Below, one piece after another: positions 9,253 to 17,418 of a DNA stretch of 64,000 bases (position 1 is the stretch's first letter; each line of letters opens with the position of its first letter). Origin of the DNA: Hanstruepera neustonica (lineage in GTDB: Bacteria; Bacteroidota; Bacteroidia; Flavobacteriales; Flavobacteriaceae); contig NZ_POWF01000004.1 in the NCBI RefSeq assembly GCF_002895005.1, positions 124,001 to 188,000 of the forward strand, read 5' to 3'. A model generated the notes under the pieces. It did no database searches, was not told the origin of the DNA, and saw only the letters and a program-made list of their open reading frames with translations. A program made the position numbers and the translations under genes.

Positions 9253-10605
9253 TTATTTGCTTTTATCTTCTGATCCATTTTTTTGTGGTGTATAATATTC
9301 AGCTGGAAAACTATTTAATTGTCTCCATATTTCATACCAAATAGGCACATCATTTAATAAGGCAATGGTTCTGGCTCCAGAGCCTACTCGTATACCTTTT
9401 GGCCATTTATAATCGGTTTCATCTGGTGCTAATAACACGCGATATTTACCATTGGCACTAATAAAGTTTTCAATAGCCACAATTTTGGCACCATAAGTTC
9501 CATAAGAGGCATTGGGCCAACCACTAAAGACAATGGCAGGCCAACCATCAAATTGAACCCTTACTTTTTCCCCAATATGGAGTAGCGGTAAATCAATGGG
9601 TCTAACATAGGTTTCAACCGCCAGTTCAAATTCAGCAGGCATAATACCAACCAATTCTTCACCTTCTTTAAACGTCACACCAATTCCACCTCTCAAGGCC
9701 TTATTGATAAAACCATTTTGTGGGGCCGTTACATAAAGCAAATCATTTCGCTTTTTATAATTAGTGTAGTTATTTTCCAATTTGGTGACTTGTGCTTTAG
9801 CATCAAACTGATTGGATTGCGCCGTAAACTTATCACTTTCAGCCTTCGATATTTTATCGGAATATTCAGCATTGGTGCGCGTTATTTCCATTTCTGCATT
9901 AAAAACGTCATTGATGCTTGCCAATAATTTATTTTCCTGCGAAATCAATTTAGCCTGATTTTCTTGCAGTTTCAAGCGTTTTTCTTCAACATCCTTTACG
10001 GCCTTTAAACCTTCTTCCTGTAAAGTAAGTGTACGATTATATTGCCTTTCAGCAATTTCTAAATTGGTATTAGCAGCCTTAAAATCTATGCTATCACTTT
10101 TAACCTTAAGCTTGGCTTGTAACAATTTGTTTTCGGCTTGTTTTAGTTTTAACTGGCGTTCTTGTTGTAAGGCTACTATCTGTCTGTTTAAGGCTTCAAC
10201 TTTGCCTTCATATGCAGTAACCGATGAAGCTTTGGCGCTAATTTGATCACCCGTACGCTCCACCAAACGCTCATCAAAGTATTCACTTTTGACTTCAGAA
10301 ATTCTTAATATAGTATCACCTTTTTTGACATAGTCACCTTCTTGTACAAACCATTCTTCAATTCGGCCAGGAATTTGCGATTGGATGGTTTGTGGTCTGT
10401 GATTAGGTTTTAAGGTCGTCACTAGTCCTTGACCGGTAATATTTTGAGTCCATGGTAAGAACAATATGACGATTAGAATGATTGAAAAGACGATTAAAAA
10501 CCGATTTAAAATTTTAAAATAGTTTTTATCCAATACCATTTTACCTGATTGAAAATCAGTTAATGGTATTTTTTTATTTAATTCGTTCTTGGATATATTT
10601 AACAT
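9253..10605 (-). CDS. HlyD-family periplasmic adaptor (membrane fusion protein)
   Basis: 450 residues with one N-terminal membrane anchor (about 32-50, FLIVFSIILIVILFLPW). It continues with a biotinyl/lipoyl-like hairpin half (IPGRIEEWFVQEGDYVKKGD), a long coiled coil (about 120-290) and a C-terminal beta barrel containing the second lipoyl half. This is the adaptor layout of type I secretion and efflux systems. It sits 2 bases after the ABC gene and 4 bases before the TolC gene, so the three are co-transcribed and probably form one trans-envelope machine. Confidence 0.9.
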   Translation of the reverse strand: MLNISKNELNKKIPLTDFQSGKMVLDKNYFKILNRFLIVFSIILIVILFLPWTQNITGQGLVTTLKPNHRPQTIQSQIPGRIEEWFVQEGDYVKKGDTILRISEVKSEYFDERLVERTGDQISAKASSVTAYEGKVEALNRQIVALQQERQLKLKQAENKLLQAKLKVKSDSIDFKAANTNLEIAERQYNRTLTLQEEGLKAVKDVEEKRLKLQENQAKLISQENKLLASINDVFNAEMEITRTNAEYSDKISKAESDKFTAQSNQFDAKAQVTKLENNYTNYKKRNDLLYVTAPQNGFINKALRGGIGVTFKEGEELVGIMPAEFELAVETYVRPIDLPLLHIGEKVRVQFDGWPAIVFSGWPNASYGTYGAKIVAIENFISANGKYRVLLAPDETDYKWPKGIRVGSGARTIALLNDVPIWYEIWRQLNSFPAEYYTPQKNGSEDKSK

Positions 10606-10607
10606 GA

Positions 10608-12275
10608 CTACTTGGTGTTACTTTTAATATTTCCGTTTTCTAACTCAATAATCTGATTACAGCATTTTTTCCACTCGTCATTTCTACTAACAACAATCAA
10701 TGACCAAGGATTTTCTGCAGCTGTCAAAAAATTAATGATCTTGGTCGTTTCGGTTTGACTGAATTGATCTAATGGATCTTCTAGGATGAGCACTTTGGGT
10801 TTGTTGACAATGGCTCTGGCTAAAATGATTTTTTTTGAGGTTGTATAAGACATTTGTCTGCCTTCAGGATGTAAAATGGTTTGTAAACCGTGATCCTGCT
10901 CCTTTATAAAGTTCGATAACCCGACTTGGTCCAATGCCCAATAAATAGTTTTATCAGAAATGTTTGGATTGCCAAAAGTGATGTTTTCACGTATGGTTCC
11001 AATAAAAGGGGTTTCCTCTGAAAGTGACATCCCTAAATGCGACCGATAATGATTTAGATTAATACTTTTTAAAGATTGGTTATTAACAATAACTTTTCCA
11101 GTCGTTGGTTTGATAATACCTGATATTAAGCGAAGTAGGGTCGATTTGCCTGAACTACTTTCACCGCGAACCAAAATTCTGCTCTTGGGCTTAATAGTGA
11201 TATTAATATCATTTAAAATGGGTTGTTCTCTGTTTTTAACACTATAGCTAACCTGATCAATTTCAATAGTTAAATCATCTTCCAACAGAGGCTTTTCACC
11301 TTCTTGGGATTCCAATGTTTTATCTACCACTTGCCCTAATTTTTCCAAAGAGGTCAAGGCGTCATAAAAAGATTCCAATCCTAAAATAAGTTTTTCAACC
11401 GAAGCAATAACCAAGAGAATAATGATTTCCGCAGCCACAAACTGTCCGATATTCATTTCTTGGTTAAGCACCAGGGCACCACCTATAGTTAAAAGCCCTG
11501 CAGTAACAATAACTTTAAAACTAACCATTTGAATGAATTGGGTAACTAAAACCCTAAAGTGACTTTCCCTGGCTTTTAGGTAATCGGATACATAGGTGTC
11601 GTTTTTGGTAACTGCCAAGCTCGTGTTTCCAGAAAGTTTAAAACTCACCACAGCTCTGGCGACTTCTTGAATCCAGTGGGCAACCATATACTTGTGTTTA
11701 GACTCCTCCAAACTGGTTTCCAAGCCCTTTTTGGCGGTAAACTTAAATACGATATAGACTAATAGTAACAGAAAGAGTCCGAATACAATAAAAAACGGAT
11801 GATAGAATGACAGCAATATTAAGGCAAATAAAATTTGCAATAAAGCGGCTGGCACATCAATTAGAATCTTAGACAAACTTTTTTGAATAGTAAGCGTGTC
11901 AAAAAACCTATTGGCTAATTCTGGCGGATAATAATCACGTAATTCGGTCATTCTAATTTTAGGAAACCGATAACTAAACTCAAAGGAAGCTCTAGTAAAT
12001 ATGCGCTGTTGAATGGTCTCAATAATGCGTAGTTGCATCAATTGTAAAGCTCCAGAAAACACAACGCCTAGAGTCACCAAAATAACCAAAACAATCCAGG
12101 ATGTGGAGACTTGGGCACCTTGAATTAAATTAATGATAGCCTGAATACCCAATGGCAATGACAGTCCTACAATACCAGAAAAGATAGCATAGTAAAATAT
12201 TTGAAAAATATCTTTCCGGTCTAATTGCAGAAGTCCCAAAAAACGGTTCCAAGGGGTTAAGTTTTTATTTTTCAT
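10608..12275 (-). CDS. Type I ABC exporter-like protein with divergent nucleotide-binding domain
   Basis: 555 residues: an exporter transmembrane domain (about 20-310, some six helices) followed by an NBD. Walker A is intact (GESSSGKST, about 370-378). The other ATPase motifs depart from consensus: the Q-loop Gln is replaced (MSLSEETPF), the LSGGQ signature reads MSYTT (near 473), the Walker B Asp-Glu is inverted to ED (VLILEDP, near 496), and the H-loop His is missing (IVVSRNDEW). There is no N-terminal peptidase domain. It may bind ATP but hydrolyse it poorly, or use ATP structurally. Its neighbours suggest export together with the HlyD and TolC proteins; the substrate is unknown. Confidence 0.87.
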   Translation of the reverse strand: MKNKNLTPWNRFLGLLQLDRKDIFQIFYYAIFSGIVGLSLPLGIQAIINLIQGAQVSTSWIVLVILVTLGVVFSGALQLMQLRIIETIQQRIFTRASFEFSYRFPKIRMTELRDYYPPELANRFFDTLTIQKSLSKILIDVPAALLQILFALILLSFYHPFFIVFGLFLLLLVYIVFKFTAKKGLETSLEESKHKYMVAHWIQEVARAVVSFKLSGNTSLAVTKNDTYVSDYLKARESHFRVLVTQFIQMVSFKVIVTAGLLTIGGALVLNQEMNIGQFVAAEIIILLVIASVEKLILGLESFYDALTSLEKLGQVVDKTLESQEGEKPLLEDDLTIEIDQVSYSVKNREQPILNDINITIKPKSRILVRGESSSGKSTLLRLISGIIKPTTGKVIVNNQSLKSINLNHYRSHLGMSLSEETPFIGTIRENITFGNPNISDKTIYWALDQVGLSNFIKEQDHGLQTILHPEGRQMSYTTSKKIILARAIVNKPKVLILEDPLDQFSQTETTKIINFLTAAENPWSLIVVSRNDEWKKCCNQIIELENGNIKSNTK

Positions 12276-12280
12276 AGTAT

Positions 12281-12952
12281 TTATTTTATGGCATTAAGGG
12301 TTAATTCAATAAAGAATTTAGAAGGTGAACTCGTTTTACTAATATTGGTCAATGATGAAAAATGATCCTTTAAAAAATGTTGATAAAGAGCACCTTCCGT
12401 GATATTACTGGCTAGACTTAACGGGTATTTATAATGCGGGTTGATAGCCAATATAATATCATTTAATCTAGATATGATGCGCTTGTAAGCTACAAAATAA
12501 CCTTCTTTATTTTCTTGATCCACTTGTTTGGTCAAAAATGACTTTGAGTTTTCATTAATGATTATGCGGTGCAGCACAATCTCATTAATATGGGTATATG
12601 TGGTGTCTTCTGTTACGCTGCGCGTCAGTACTTCTATGGCTTTTTGAAGTTTTTCTTTTGGATCAGAAATACTATGGGTTTCAAAAACCAATTGATATTC
12701 CAACCACGCCCAATACCATGATGATAAATAGAGTAGGAGTTTATGCTTACTCTCAAAGTATCGGTATATAGAACTTTCATTAGATTTAATTTGACTGCCT
12801 AATTTTTTAAAGGTGAAATCATCAAATCCAATCTCATCAATCAATAGAATACTATGCTTAATGATCCGTTTACCCAATTCAGAGGTTTCCGGGTCTTTCA
12901 GATATATTTTTTCTGGAACTACAATTTTAATATTTGAAAACAGCCTATCCAT
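12281..12952 (-). CDS. TetR/AcrR family transcriptional regulator
   Basis: 223 residues from the ATG at 12952 (MDRLFSN); a TTG at 12973 would lie inside the promoter box. The N-terminal HTH is recognisable (FKKLGSQIKSNESSIYRYFE, the typical S-x-x-Y-x-Y/H-F-x-x-K recognition helix), followed by an all-helical ligand domain of unknown specificity. It is the first gene of the operon TetR-ABC-HlyD-TolC, and a perfect palindrome sits on its own promoter, so it probably represses the operon. Confidence 0.88.
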   Translation of the reverse strand: MDRLFSNIKIVVPEKIYLKDPETSELGKRIIKHSILLIDEIGFDDFTFKKLGSQIKSNESSIYRYFESKHKLLLYLSSWYWAWLEYQLVFETHSISDPKEKLQKAIEVLTRSVTEDTTYTHINEIVLHRIIINENSKSFLTKQVDQENKEGYFVAYKRIISRLNDIILAINPHYKYPLSLASNITEGALYQHFLKDHFSSLTNISKTSSPSKFFIELTLNAIK

Positions 12953-12970
12953 ATATTTTAATTTTAATTG

Positions 12971-12978
12971 CAAATATA
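12971..12978 (-). promoter_or_regulatory. -7 promoter box of the TetR-ABC-HlyD-TolC operon
   Basis: On the minus strand this reads TATATTTG, an exact fit to the Bacteroidetes -7 consensus TAnnTTTG, 18 bases before the TetR start codon. No clear -33 TTG was found. Confidence 0.55.
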
Positions 12979-12993
12979 ATAGTATTACTATTA
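12977..12993. promoter_or_regulatory. Perfect palindrome, putative TetR operator
   Basis: Perfect 8-1-8 palindrome (TAATAGTA, central T, TACTATTA) abutting and overlapping the -7 box of the tetR operon. Size, symmetry and position fit a TetR-dimer operator for autorepression. Binding is inferred. Confidence 0.6.
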
Positions 12994-13058
12994 AAAAAGA
13001 AATATTAACTTTTATTTAATAAAAAATAATACAAATCATTAGTTAGGAAACTATATTA

Positions 13059-13074
13059 ATCGTAATATTGCAAT
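13059..13074 (+). promoter_or_regulatory. Putative ArsR operator, copy 1
   Basis: ATCGTAATATTGCAAT, an imperfect palindrome 14 bases before the arsR start. It is nearly the same as a second element before the next gene (13442). Position and symmetry suggest an ArsR-dimer site. Confidence 0.5.
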
Positions 13075-13087
13075 ATATAAATACAGC

Positions 13088-13423
13088 ATGGGTATTACGA
13101 AATCTGAAATATTCACAGAAACTCAAAATGAAATTGCTTTACTGGCCAAAGCATTTGGGCATCCAGCTCGAGTGGCTATAATCCAGTACTTATTTAAAAT
13201 CAATGCCTGTGTGTGTGGCGATTTGGTCAATGAAATTGGTTTGGCGCAACCAACTATCTCGCAACATTTAAAAGAGTTAAAGCAATTGGGTATCATTAAA
13301 GGAACAGTTGAGGGAACCAGCGTGTGTTATTGTATAGATCAAACTAAATGGCAAACTATCAAAGAGGTATTGGGGAGTTTTTTGGATATGGACAACTGTA
13401 ATGCCAACACATCTTGTTGCTAA
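13088..13423 (+). CDS. arsR: ArsR-family arsenic-responsive repressor
   Basis: 111 residues. A winged helix (about 20-95) has the recognition region LAQPTISQHLKELKQLGII. A CVCGDLV motif at the start of the alpha-3 region gives the Cys-x-Cys arsenite-sensing pair of classical ArsR proteins, and the C-terminus adds more cysteines (CNANTSCC). It heads an operon with an ArsC-type phosphatase and an ACR3 pump, which fixes the arsenic context. It is probably a repressor released by As(III), acting at the two ATCGTwATATTrCAAT elements. Confidence 0.92.
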   Translation: MGITKSEIFTETQNEIALLAKAFGHPARVAIIQYLFKINACVCGDLVNEIGLAQPTISQHLKELKQLGIIKGTVEGTSVCYCIDQTKWQTIKEVLGSFLDMDNCNANTSCC

Positions 13424-13441
13424 AAAAATTTAAATGTATTC

Positions 13442-13457
13442 ATCGTTATATTACAAT
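13442..13457 (+). promoter_or_regulatory. Putative ArsR operator, copy 2
   Basis: ATCGTTATATTACAAT, 14 of 16 bases identical to the element at 13059, placed 16 bases before the second gene of the arsenic operon. It may allow a second regulated promoter. Confidence 0.45.
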
Positions 13458-13472
13458 TAAACTATTGAAATT

Positions 13473-13940
13473 ATGAAACTATCAGAAATAAAAAAGCATT
13501 TGGGACAATTAGAAACCATTTCGTTTAAACTACCCAATGGGTCTTTGGTGCCCAGTCACTTTCATGTAACAGAAATAGGTAAAATCAATAAGCATTTTAT
13601 AGACTGTGGTGGCACCGTTAGGGAAGAGGAGGTCATTAACTTCCAACTCTGGAATGCCAATGATTATAACCATCGTTTGCACCCTGAAAAGCTTGTACAC
13701 ATTATTAATTTATCAGAAAAAACCTTAGGGCTAAATGATTCTGACATTGAAGTGGAGTACCAAGGTGAGACTATTCAAAAATTTGCTCTAGAATTTGATG
13801 GCATCAATTTCCTTTTGACTTCAAAACACACGGATTGTTTAGCAAAGGATAATTGTGGAATACCAAAAAGTAAACCAAAAGTAAGATTGTCTGAACTGCA
13901 AAATGAGCCTTGCTGCTCGCCTGATGGGAATTGCTGTTAA
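13473..13940 (+). CDS. DUF6428-like protein of the arsenic operon
   Basis: 155 residues, cytoplasmic, no signal peptide. The N-terminal half (LPNGSLVPSHFHVTEIG) resembles a family I recall as DUF6428, found next to arsR in flavobacteria; the DUF number is from memory. The C-terminus ends in a cysteine cluster (CCSPDGNCC), echoing the CC at the end of ArsR. A metal-binding or redox role in arsenic handling is plausible but not shown. Confidence 0.75.
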   Translation: MKLSEIKKHLGQLETISFKLPNGSLVPSHFHVTEIGKINKHFIDCGGTVREEEVINFQLWNANDYNHRLHPEKLVHIINLSEKTLGLNDSDIEVEYQGETIQKFALEFDGINFLLTSKHTDCLAKDNCGIPKSKPKVRLSELQNEPCCSPDGNCC

Positions 13941-13957
13941 ATCCATATAAAATTATC

Positions 13958-14575
13958 ATGTACACAACATTGTTAGATACCATAGGGCATTTAGATACTA
14001 AATCTATTTCAAAAGAACGTCAGTTGGTTTTAAAACCTTTAATTGATTTTATTCAATCAAAAGTAAATGCAAATCAAGAGATACGCCTAAACTTTATTTG
14101 TACGCATAATTCCAGAAGAAGCCATTTGTCACAAGTTTGGGCGCAAACTATGGCAAATTACTTCAATATTAAAAACGTGTTTTGTTATTCAGGAGGAACA
14201 GAGGAAACAGCTCTTTTTCCAATGGTTGCAGAAACATTGATAAATTCAGGGTTTCAAATAAAGACCATTTCAAAAGACGATAATCCTGTTTACAGCATCA
14301 AATACTCTGACAACGAACATCCAATTATTGGATTTTCTAAAAAATTAGATGATGCTTTTAATCCAAAATCTGAATTTGCAGCCATTATGACTTGCGATTC
14401 AGCCAATGAGGCCTGTCCGTTTGTACCAGGAGCAGAAAAACGTATCCCTATAACTTTTGAAGATCCTAAAGTATTTGACAATACACCACAACAAGCTTCA
14501 AAATATAAGGAACGGAGTCTGCAAATAGCAACGGAACTCAAATATATGTTCTCACAAATTAAACAGGTATCGTAA
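13958..14575 (+). CDS. arsC: ArsC-type low-molecular-weight phosphatase / arsenate reductase
   Basis: 205 residues from the ATG at 13958; a TTG at 13931 would overlap the preceding gene. The P-loop CTHNSRRS gives the C-x5-R active site (C48, R54) of LMW protein tyrosine phosphatases and thioredoxin-type arsenate reductases. More cysteines occur downstream ([11 protein letters not shown]), near where resolving cysteines act in the thioredoxin-linked family. It lies one base before the ACR3 gene. Reduction of arsenate to arsenite for export is inferred from motif plus operon. Confidence 0.87.
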   Translation: MYTTLLDTIGHLDTKSISKERQLVLKPLIDFIQSKVNANQEIRLNFICTHNSRRSHLSQVWAQTMANYFNIKNVFCYSGGTEETALFPMVAETLINSGFQIKTISKDDNPVYSIKYSDNEHPIIGFSKKLDDAFNPKSEFAAIMTCDSANEACPFVPGAEKRIPITFEDPKVFDNTPQQASKYKERSLQIATELKYMFSQIKQVS

Positions 14576-14576
14576 T

Positions 14577-15602
14577 ATGAAGAAATTAAGTTTTTTAAAT
14601 CGAAACCTGACCCTTTGGATTTTCTTGGCTATGATACTAGGTGTAGGTTTAGGTTATTTCATTCCAGCATTACCAAACATTATAAATACGATGGCTTCAG
14701 GGTCTACCAATATTCCTATTGCTATCGGGTTGATTGTTATGATGTATCCACCATTGGCAAAAGTTGATTACAGTCTGTTGCCCAAAGTATTTAAAAATGT
14801 AAAAATATTATCCATTTCTTTAATACTCAATTGGATCATTGGACCAATTCTCATGTTTGTATTAGCCCTCATTTTTTTAAGTGATTACCCCGAATATATG
14901 GTGGGCTTAATCTTAATAGGCTTGGCAAGATGCATCGCTATGGTTTTGGTATGGAATGATCTGGCGGAGGGAAGCAGTGAATATGGTGCAGGATTAGTAG
15001 CGCTCAATAGTATTTTTCAAGTATTTGCCTATAGCTTTTACGCATGGCTATTCATTACCAAATTACCACCACTTTTCGGTTATGAAGGTGCCATTGTCGA
15101 TATTTCTATTGAAACTATTGCTGAAAGTGTGGCTATTTACCTAGGCATTCCTTTTTTATTGGGAATTATGAGTCGTATTATATTGTTAAGTTTAAAAGGT
15201 GAACATTGGTATAATAATACGTTTATACCTACCATTTCACCATTAACATTAGTAGCTTTGTTATTTACCATTGTCATTATGTTCTCCTTAAAAGGTGAAC
15301 TTATTGTAAATATCCCTATGGACGTGTTATTAATTGCCATACCGTTGTTGATTTACTTTACGGTCATGTTCATTATAGGTTTCTTTTTTACGAAAGCACT
15401 AGGAGGGGAATATGACAAGACCACAGCTGTCGCTTTTACAGCAGCAGGCAACAATTTTGAATTGGCTATTGCGGTTGCCATTGCTGTGTTCGGACTGAAC
15501 TCTGGCCAGGCGTTCACTGGAGTTATTGGCCCTTTGGTTGAAGTGCCTGCTCTAATACTTCTGGTTAGAGTAGCTTTTTGGTTTCGAAAAAAATATTATT
15601 AA
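14577..15602 (+). CDS. acr3: ACR3-family arsenite efflux permease
   Basis: 341 residues, about ten transmembrane helices. The conserved ACR3 cysteine lies in [16 protein letters not shown] (C119), and the late motif [19 protein letters not shown] with [10 protein letters not shown] is typical of the family. It exports As(III) across the inner membrane. It is the last gene of the arsenic operon and converges on the M23 peptidase gene with one base between the stops. Confidence 0.93.
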   Translation: MKKLSFLNRNLTLWIFLAMILGVGLGYFIPALPNIINTMASGSTNIPIAIGLIVMMYPPLAKVDYSLLPKVFKNVKILSISLILNWIIGPILMFVLALIFLSDYPEYMVGLILIGLARCIAMVLVWNDLAEGSSEYGAGLVALNSIFQVFAYSFYAWLFITKLPPLFGYEGAIVDISIETIAESVAIYLGIPFLLGIMSRIILLSLKGEHWYNNTFIPTISPLTLVALLFTIVIMFSLKGELIVNIPMDVLLIAIPLLIYFTVMFIIGFFFTKALGGEYDKTTAVAFTAAGNNFELAIAVAIAVFGLNSGQAFTGVIGPLVEVPALILLVRVAFWFRKKYY

Positions 15603-15603
15603 T

Positions 15604-16524
15604 CTATAACGTTTTTTCAATGACAAGTTTTTGCCCGATGCGAAGCGTCGAGTTTTTACGAATATGATTGGTTTGGCACAAGGCCGTAATACTCACATTA
15701 TTTCGAGCAGAAATCCTGGACAGTGTATCACCTTTGCGCACAACGTATACCTCTGTTGGTCTTTCCAGATAAGCTTCCAATTCCTCTTCAGTCGTTAGCA
15801 AATCCAATTTACTTCTTCGCTTGCTGCTATGTAATTCTGGTCGGGTCCATTTTTTAGTGACCCACAATTCGGAAGCATTAACGTCATTATTTTCATCGAA
15901 CTTCAAAAGATATTCGGGATTGATATGAACACCTTGATAGGTCATTTCTAAATGCAAATGGCTACCACGCGCGTTCCCTGAACGACCTCCTTTTCCTAAA
16001 AAATCACCCGCTTTAACGGTATCATTGGCTTTAACACCATAACTGGATAAATGGGCATAAAGAGTTTCTAGACCATTATAATGTCTCACAACCACGGTAC
16101 GACCGTGTCCTGAAGAATAATTTGCAAAACGTACAATACCATCAAACATGGCATATAAACTATCTCCCGTAATTAAATCAATGTCAATGCCTCTGTGAGC
16201 ACGACCCCAACGCCAACCAAAACGAGAAGTAATGACTTTGTCTCTTCCTATTGGTGAAAAGTAAACCGAATCTTGAAATGTCAGTTGAAGTGGAAAGTCA
16301 ACGGGGCTATCATAGTCAATCTTAACATGTTCTGTATCCCAGTTTTCTGCTGTAATATCATAGGTAGCAGCATGCTGATTATAATCAACTTTTACATCCA
16401 TGGGCTCATAATCCATATCTTCAAACAGGTCCAATATTTTATGAGCTTGCTTCAGTTCTGGGCTACTTTGGGCAAATCCAGATAGCACAAAACCTGCGAA
16501 CAGTAGGCTAAATAATGATTTCAT
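15604..16524 (-). CDS. M23 metallopeptidase with C-terminal LysM domain
   Basis: 306 residues with a signal peptide (MKSLFSLLFAGFVLSGFAQ). An LytM/M23 domain covers about 95-205, with zinc ligands H110 and D114 (HRGIDID) and H191 in SHLHLE. A LysM domain (about 258-304, YVVRKGDTLSRISARNN) binds peptidoglycan. The active-site set is complete, so it is probably a working cell-wall endopeptidase rather than an EnvC-like activator. It is monocistronic. Confidence 0.92.
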   Translation of the reverse strand: MKSLFSLLFAGFVLSGFAQSSPELKQAHKILDLFEDMDYEPMDVKVDYNQHAATYDITAENWDTEHVKIDYDSPVDFPLQLTFQDSVYFSPIGRDKVITSRFGWRWGRAHRGIDIDLITGDSLYAMFDGIVRFANYSSGHGRTVVVRHYNGLETLYAHLSSYGVKANDTVKAGDFLGKGGRSGNARGSHLHLEMTYQGVHINPEYLLKFDENNDVNASELWVTKKWTRPELHSSKRRSKLDLLTTEEELEAYLERPTEVYVVRKGDTLSRISARNNVSITALCQTNHIRKNSTLRIGQKLVIEKTL

Positions 16525-16603
16525 TTGCTATTAATCCTTTTAATTTAATTGATTGATGATTCTTGGTTGCTTTAATTTTTAGTCGACGAAAATAATAAAA
16601 AAT

Positions 16604-16685
16604 TCGATAAAGTGTGTTAAAATACTGTTAGAGTTTATGGTTTTTTAAAATTTTAACAATCTTTTGTCAACACGCATTTTATCGA
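16604..16685. repeat. Nested inverted repeats in the divergent intergenic region 16525-16797
   Basis: TCGATAAAGTGTGTT (16604-16618) is an imperfect inverse of AACACGCATTTTATCGA (16669-16685). Inside, GTTAAAAT (16616-16623) pairs perfectly with ATTTTAAC (16650-16657). The spacer is AT-rich. The rest of the 273-base gap shows no ORF or tRNA. It may be a structured leader of the downstream gene or a protein-binding region. Confidence 0.35.
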
Positions 16686-16797
16686 TGATTTTAACTTCTA
16701 TTTTCTATTTAACGAAAATATTTAGTGTTCATAAGGTTTTTTATCACATAACAAGTTGGATGACATAGTTTTACATGAATTAAAAACCTACTGTACC

Positions 16798-17415
16798 ATG
16801 AAAAATCTTATTCGCCTCCTAGTATGCATGCTTGTTTCTCTAGCTTTTCATACGCTTAATGCCCAAGATTCTGCCAATGTTTTAGAAGAAGTTCCATTTG
16901 ATTACCTAACAAGAAACCCAATCTATGACTACGATGCTGAAATGTTAAGTAATACGGATACGATTCCAGATTTCGAAAGTCAAGAATCCAAATTAAAAAT
17001 TACGGGTACTGTTTACCAAAGTGATGGTGTCACACCAGCCAAAGATGTCATTCTGTATATCTGGCACCAAGATGCCAATGGTTACTACGATATGAAAACG
17101 GATAATCATAAGCGTTATGTCAATCACAGAGGTTGGATAAAAACGGATGCTGATGGTCAATATACTTTTTATACATTTTTCCCTGGCTCATATCCTCATA
17201 GTAAAGAAAAGCGCCATATTCATGTAGAAGTTAAAGAAGCTGGTAAAGTGGATTATGCTTTAAATGGATTCCTGTTTGAAGACGATCCATTTTTATCGAA
17301 AATCTGCCGTAAACGTCTTGCAAAAAAGGGAATCAATAACATCCTGTCAACACCTAAAAAAGGTGATTTGCACGTGGCTAACCATGACATCATCTTGAAA
17401 GCTGATAACCAATAA
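16798..17415 (+). CDS. Intradiol ring-cleavage dioxygenase-like secreted protein
   Basis: 205 residues from the ATG at 16798, which begins the signal peptide (MKNLIRLLVCMLVSLAFHTLNAQ). The fold segment GTVYQSDGVTPAKDVILYIWHQDANGYY is cut here only as an indication of the protocatechuate-dioxygenase C-terminal-like domain. Candidate iron ligands are Y96/Y97, Y132 (PGSYPH) and H140/H142 (RHIH), the two-Tyr two-His set of intradiol dioxygenases. Export to the periplasm is unusual for classical catechol dioxygenases, so the natural substrate is uncertain. Confidence 0.8.
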   Translation: MKNLIRLLVCMLVSLAFHTLNAQDSANVLEEVPFDYLTRNPIYDYDAEMLSNTDTIPDFESQESKLKITGTVYQSDGVTPAKDVILYIWHQDANGYYDMKTDNHKRYVNHRGWIKTDADGQYTFYTFFPGSYPHSKEKRHIHVEVKEAGKVDYALNGFLFEDDPFLSKICRKRLAKKGINNILSTPKKGDLHVANHDIILKADNQ

Positions 17416-17418
17416 TTT

